A stretch of 10,036 nucleotides of DNA from JAKOQB01 sp036824465 (lineage in GTDB: Bacteria; Pseudomonadota; Gammaproteobacteria; Burkholderiales; Burkholderiaceae_F), in the NCBI GenBank assembly GCA_036824465.1, contig DAITAC010000130.1, positions 1 to 10,036 on the forward strand, written 5' to 3'. A program made the translations under genes and the position numbers. The notes below the pieces were generated by a model. It searched no databases. It saw only the letters and a program-made list of their open reading frames with translations, and was not told where the DNA came from. Below are positions 6,683 through 10,036 of this stretch, one piece after another; position 1 is the first letter of the stretch, and every line of letters starts with the position of its first letter.

Positions 6683-7528
6683 ATGCGACATCTTCAGATT
6701 TCTCGATCGGTGATTGCCGCGGCGAAAGTGGCCGGGCTGGTGACGCTACTAGCTGCTAGCGGGAATGCCGCAGCGCAAGCCAGTATTTCCACGACCAAGC
6801 ACAACCTAGGCAGTACCGGCACCGGGGCCAACCATGTGTCGACAGGGACTGACGAGATCTGTGTCTTCTGCCACACACCGCACGGAGCCAATACAGGCGT
6901 CGCGGCACCGCTGTGGAACAAGGGACTACCGGCTTCCACCTACACGACGTATTCGACGGCGAACTCGTCAACGATCGACGGTAAAGTCTTGTCGGTAGGG
7001 TCGGTGTCGCTGGCCTGCCTTTCGTGTCACGACGGTACTCAGGCGATGGACAATTTCATTAACGCTCCGGGTTCCGGCGGATATAACCCAACTGGCGCGA
7101 GACCATCACCGGCGTACACGTGGACGGGAAGTGACACGCTCAGCGGCGCATCGCTGATTACCAACATCGGCACCGACCTGACCAATGATCACCCGATTGG
7201 CATTCAGTATTGCGGCGGCGGGATCACCTGGAATGGAACAGCCAGCATCGGAACCTGTAACGACCCGGACTTCAAGACTCCGGTTGCGACGTCGATCAAC
7301 AGCACTCCGGTATGGTGGGTCGACACGGCTGCCGGAACTGCGAACACTCGGCAGAAGACGGACATGATCCTGTATACGCGTGATTTCGGAACCGTCGGCA
7401 GCCCATCAAATCAACCGTCAGTCGAATGCGCGAGTTGTCACGATCCGCATGTCGGCGCACCAAACGCCACATTCTTGCGGATTCCGAACTCTGGTAGTGC
7501 AGTGTGCTTGGCCTGCCACACCAAATAG
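6683..7528 (+). CDS. exported tetrahaem cytochrome, OmcE-like; candidate extracellular nanowire subunit
   Basis: The 281-residue protein has a Sec signal peptide (core VAGLVTLLAASGNAAAQA, cut near residue 33) and four haem motifs: CVFCH (60-64), CLSCH (112-116), CASCH (249-253) and CLACH (275-279). Candidate distal ligands are H40 (TKHNLG), H51, H67 (CHTPH), H170 (NDHPIG) and H256 (CHDPH), enough for bis-histidine ligation of all four haems. The pattern HNL, ICVFCHTPHGAN, PLWN, LACLSCHDGT, CxxCHDPH resembles the OmcE family of filament-forming cytochromes. In OmcS and OmcE a haem at the subunit interface takes a histidine from the neighbouring subunit; H40 would be the candidate here. Two extra cysteines (C177, C192) may form a disulfide. 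The mature chain is rich in Ser, Thr, Asn and Gly, as in surface-exposed proteins. ATG at 6683 follows GGAGG (6666-6670) at 12 bases; a GTG at 6650 is possible but spoils the signal peptide. A sigma-54-type promoter precedes it and a hairpin follows. Confidence 0.9.
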   Translation: MRHLQISRSVIAAAKVAGLVTLLAASGNAAAQASISTTKHNLGSTGTGANHVSTGTDEICVFCHTPHGANTGVAAPLWNKGLPASTYTTYSTANSSTIDGKVLSVGSVSLACLSCHDGTQAMDNFINAPGSGGYNPTGARPSPAYTWTGSDTLSGASLITNIGTDLTNDHPIGIQYCGGGITWNGTASIGTCNDPDFKTPVATSINSTPVWWVDTAAGTANTRQKTDMILYTRDFGTVGSPSNQPSVECASCHDPHVGAPNATFLRIPNSGSAVCLACHTK

Positions 7529-7546
7529 TCCACTTGCAGGAAACTC

Positions 7547-7572
7547 CGGGCTGGCGCGCAAGCGCTAGCCCG
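7547..7572 (+). terminator. strong GCAA-tetraloop hairpin between cytochrome and PPIase genes (leaky terminator or mRNA stabiliser)
   Basis: CGGGCTGGCGC (7547-7557) pairs along 11 positions (one G-U) with GCGCTAGCCCG (7562-7572) around the loop GCAA, a stable GNRA tetraloop. ATTTGTAT follows, a weak U-rich tail, so partial rho-independent termination is plausible. It starts 18 bases after the cytochrome stop and ends 11 bases before the ribosome site of the PPIase gene. It could also protect the 3' end of a processed cytochrome mRNA. Confidence 0.6.
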
Positions 7573-7598
7573 ATTTGTATCTGAAGGAGCATGCCGTG

Positions 7599-8672
7599 AT
7601 GTTGCGGTCCGGGCTGGTGAATGTCGGCGCGTTGATGTTGGCAATTGGATTGCCATTGGCGTCAGCGCAGGGAAACGCAGCCACGGTCCCGGCGGAGCCG
7701 CGTGCGGTGAACCCGGCGACGCCGTTTGCATTCGTCGGCGACACCATCATCAGCACCGCGGAGTACGACACTGCCTTTGCGGCGGCACAGCGCAGCCGCT
7801 ACTACCACGCCAAGGTGCCGGAGGCACAGCTGGAACAGTTGCGACGCGAGGTCGGCGACGAACTGATCAGTCGCGTTCTGCTGATTGAGGAGGCGCGTCG
7901 GCGCAACGTCGAGCCTGATCAAGCGCGAGTGAAGAGCCAGCTTGACGAATATGAGAAACGCTATGCGGCAAGCCCGCAATGGCCGCGGATGAAAGCTGAG
8001 ATGCTGCCGGCGTTGAGGGCTGAGCTTGAGCGTCGCAGCACTCTGGCGCGCATCGAGGCCGAGGTGCGCAACGCAGCACCTCTGGGTGAAGCCGCACTAC
8101 AGGAGTTTTATCGGCAACGGCCGGAAAGCTTCACCGAACCGGAACAGATCAAGGTCTCGCTGATCCTGCTCAAGGTTGATCCGGCGGCGCCGCGCGCGGC
8201 ATGGGAGGGCGCGCGGGAGGAGGCGGCTGCAATCCGTTCGCGTATCCAGCGTGGCGCCGACTTCAGCGAGCTGGCGCGGTTGCACTCGGGTGATGCCAGT
8301 GCGCCGCACGGTGGTGACATGGGCTATCTGCACCGAGGCATGTTGCCGGAGGCGGTGCAGGACAAGGTGGACAAGCTTTCGGCTGGCGAGTTATCAGAGC
8401 CGATTGCGACACTTGAGGGCATCGTCCTGCTCCGAATGGAGGACAGAAAGCTGGCGCGTCTGCGTGAATTCGAAACGGTGCGCGAACGGGCGCAGCAGCT
8501 TTGGCGGCGCGAAGAAGGCGACCGCGCATGGCGCAATTTCCTGGCGCAGTTGCGCGCCGGCGCCCGTATACAGGTCGTCGATGCGTCACGTTATCCGCCC
8601 GAGCGCCCAGTGAGCGACAAAGGCGACTCTGCGGCCTCAACTGCCCAGGCTGCCGCACGACCTGCGCAGTAA
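7599..8672 (+). CDS. exported parvulin-type (PpiC) peptidyl-prolyl isomerase-like protein, active-site histidines replaced
   Basis: The 357-residue protein has a signal peptide (GLVNVGALMLAIGLPLASA, cut ASA-QG near residue 23) and the layout of SurA/PrsA-like periplasmic foldases. An N-terminal helical chaperone region occupies about 40-180, starting with VGDTIISTAEYDTAF and rich in charged helices. A parvulin domain follows at about 184-283 (FSELARLHSGDASAPHGGDMGYLHRGMLPEAV, then KLSAGELSEPI), then a basic helical tail. In active parvulins the first strand carries HIL and the last GxHIIKV; here these read SLILL (about 187-191) and GIVLLRM (274-280), so both conserved histidines are missing. 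It may act as a holdase for the neighbouring exported cytochrome or barrel. AAGGAG (7584-7589) serves either GTG 7596 or ATG 7599; ATG is chosen. A TTG further upstream is rejected because it precedes the ribosome site. It lies 70 bases after the cytochrome gene and 25 before the barrel gene. Confidence 0.88.
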   Translation: MLRSGLVNVGALMLAIGLPLASAQGNAATVPAEPRAVNPATPFAFVGDTIISTAEYDTAFAAAQRSRYYHAKVPEAQLEQLRREVGDELISRVLLIEEARRRNVEPDQARVKSQLDEYEKRYAASPQWPRMKAEMLPALRAELERRSTLARIEAEVRNAAPLGEAALQEFYRQRPESFTEPEQIKVSLILLKVDPAAPRAAWEGAREEAAAIRSRIQRGADFSELARLHSGDASAPHGGDMGYLHRGMLPEAVQDKVDKLSAGELSEPIATLEGIVLLRMEDRKLARLREFETVRERAQQLWRREEGDRAWRNFLAQLRAGARIQVVDASRYPPERPVSDKGDSAASTAQAAARPAQ

Positions 8673-8697
8673 GATCGGCCGCGCCGAGGAGCGCTAT

Positions 8698-10036
8698 GTG
8701 CGACGAAGTCTCCACGCGCCTCGGCGATCCCTCATTGCGGCGCTGATCGCGGCGCTGCCGCTGTCCGGCTGGTTACCCGCCGCAAATGCACAAACATCGT
8801 CTGCCGACTCGCCGACGTCACAGCCGACGGGAACCGCGGCGGGCGAATCCAAGCCGCGCTGGCAAATAGCGCCGGTTCGCTGGAACGGTCAGATCGGTCT
8901 CACTGCCAGCCTGAATGAAAGCGAGGGTCAAGCGCGCCGGACTCAATTCAGTGAGGTGTTCGACATCGGTGCGTCGAGCTACATCTGGCAGCCTTGGTTC
9001 ATTCAAGTCATGGGCGCCGCAGGCCTCCTGCTGTCGCAGACGCGGGAGGGAAGCGAACCCGGAGGGGCGCAAGGCAACCAGGGCGCTCTGGGTGGCGGAT
9101 CGCGTGGGCTGACCGGCAATTTCGCACTCAATGTATTCCCGGTCAGTCGGTTCCCGTTCCAGTTCAAGGTCGACGTCAACGATAGCCGTGCCAGCGGAGA
9201 CTTCGTTGGCTCTGAGTACCGCAGTACACGCATCGGGCTGCAACAGAACTACCGCACGCCGCGCGGTGACTCGTCGTACGTGGCGCGACTTGATAGCAGC
9301 ACCCTGACATCTGATTCTTACGGGCGCGATCGTGTCAACGTGCTCGAAGGACAAATGTCCAGCGCCTGGGACAACCAGCGTCTCCAAGTCGATGCCAGCT
9401 ATACCAACAACTCACGTTCGAGCGACGATCTCGGCTCGCGCACCGCACGCCTGAGCGCGCAACACGGCTGGCGCGCGGACGAACTGCTGTCGGTTGAAAG
9501 CCTCGGCAGCCTCTCTCATGAGTCGCGCCGCTTCGCAGCGGGAGTCTCGGAGTTCAGTTCGGAGGTGCGGCAGGTCAATACGTTGCTGAATTGGCGGACG
9601 GACTGGGACGAGCCCGTGATCGTGTTTGGCTCCGCACGGCTGTACGAATCGTCAATCAGCAATGGCGGCGCGGAGTCCAGCGGACGCCTCGCCAATGTCA
9701 ACGGCTCGGCGTCGTATCGCTTCACCGGCAACCTTAGCGTGTTCGGTGGCGCGTCGTTCTCGCGCATTGAAAATGGCGATCAGGCCAACACGCTCACGTC
9801 GCAGTCGGCGGGTGCGCAATACCAGATCGATCCACGAACCTGGGGGCCCGCGACGTACACGGCCAACGCCGGAGTTGCAGCCAGCAATCAAACCGGGGGA
9901 GAGCTCGGTGACCGCCGGCTCGTGCAACTGAGCGCAGGACATCGGGTTTCCGTGGCGATCGCGACAGGCACTGCGAGTGCGTGGAACTTCAGCCTCGGGC
10001 AGGACGCAAGCCTCATTAACGACAGCGACACGGGTG
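8698..10036 (+). CDS. outer-membrane beta-barrel protein, 3' end beyond the window
   Basis: The frame is open from 8698 to the window edge (446 codons seen, no stop). It starts with a basic signal peptide (RRSLHAPRRS, core LIAALIAALPLSGWLPAANA, cut ANA-QT near residue 33), followed by a short Ser/Thr/Pro-rich linker. The remainder is a succession of amphipathic strands with alternating polar and hydrophobic residues and aromatic ends, for example SSYIWQPWFIQVMGAAGLLL, FPFQFKVDVNDS, STRIGLQQNY, SSYVARLDSS, RLQVDASYTNN and NLSVFGGASFSRI, separated by Gly/Asp/Asn/Ser turns. This is typical of a large porin-like barrel. No CXXCH is seen. I cannot name the family. Its place after the PPIase suggests an outer-membrane conduit or secretion partner for the tetrahaem cytochrome, which is inference. 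GTG is chosen because GAGGAG (8686-8691) lies six bases upstream; the overlapping ATG at 8696 is out of frame and stops early. Confidence 0.85.
   Translation, partial: MRRSLHAPRRSLIAALIAALPLSGWLPAANAQTSSADSPTSQPTGTAAGESKPRWQIAPVRWNGQIGLTASLNESEGQARRTQFSEVFDIGASSYIWQPWFIQVMGAAGLLLSQTREGSEPGGAQGNQGALGGGSRGLTGNFALNVFPVSRFPFQFKVDVNDSRASGDFVGSEYRSTRIGLQQNYRTPRGDSSYVARLDSSTLTSDSYGRDRVNVLEGQMSSAWDNQRLQVDASYTNNSRSSDDLGSRTARLSAQHGWRADELLSVESLGSLSHESRRFAAGVSEFSSEVRQVNTLLNWRTDWDEPVIVFGSARLYESSISNGGAESSGRLANVNGSASYRFTGNLSVFGGASFSRIENGDQANTLTSQSAGAQYQIDPRTWGPATYTANAGVAASNQTGGELGDRRLVQLSAGHRVSVAIATGTASAWNFSLGQDASLINDSDTG

Noticed and set aside
7575..7598. TTG at 7575 as start of the PPIase-like gene
   Set aside because: The AAGGAG ribosome site lies inside this extension; GTG 7596 or ATG 7599 is the natural start.
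1..10036. Insertion sequences, integrase or attachment sites, CRISPR arrays, long direct repeats
   Set aside because: No transposase or integrase-like protein, no regularly spaced repeats and no repeat of the tRNA 3' end were seen in the window.

Overview
The window is GC-rich, densely coded DNA. The partial tRNA-Glu, the Gram-negative signal peptides and lipoboxes, the outer-membrane barrel and the codon use suggest a proteobacterium, most likely of the Beta/Gamma branch; this is inference from gene style, not a search. Its theme is c-type cytochromes: five genes carry 16 CXXCH haem-binding motifs between about 1.7 and 7.5 kb.

Layout. Positions 1-55 are the 3' part of tRNA-Glu(TTC). A solitary CoxG-like SRPBCC gene lies on the minus strand (135-707), followed by about 340 bases with no credible gene and a small exported protein of unknown function with four cysteines (1047-1514, +). 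A minus-strand pair with a 4-base overlap (3874 down to 1668) encodes a secreted trihaem and a tetrahaem lipoprotein cytochrome, and ends at a clear intrinsic terminator (1539-1576). Diverging from it is a plus-strand series: a small monohaem cytochrome c5-type protein (4126-4428), a tetrahaem cytochrome (4488-5255), an NHL six-bladed beta-propeller lipoprotein overlapping or closely following it (5279-6409), an intergenic region with a sigma-54-type -24/-12 promoter, a second tetrahaem cytochrome (6683-7528), a strong GCAA-loop hairpin, a parvulin-type peptidyl-prolyl isomerase (7599-8672) and an outer-membrane beta-barrel protein that runs off the window (8698-10036).

Interpretation. The plus-strand block (tetrahaem cytochrome, propeller lipoprotein, second tetrahaem cytochrome, PPIase, beta-barrel) resembles the loci of OmcE-type extracellular cytochrome nanowires known from Geobacter. 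I infer that the Ser/Thr/Asn-rich tetrahaem protein at 6683-7528 is the likely filament subunit. In this model the PPIase-like protein escorts it through the periplasm, the barrel and propeller act at the outer membrane, and the mono-, tri- and tetrahaem class-I cytochromes on both strands feed electrons to it. The sigma-54 promoter with an upstream inverted repeat, and the hairpin just after the cytochrome stop codon, would let the subunit be switched on and made in excess of its helpers. The PPIase-like protein appears to lack both histidines of the parvulin active site, so it may be a chaperone rather than an enzyme. None of this has been checked against a database; the assembly role is inference from motifs and gene order.
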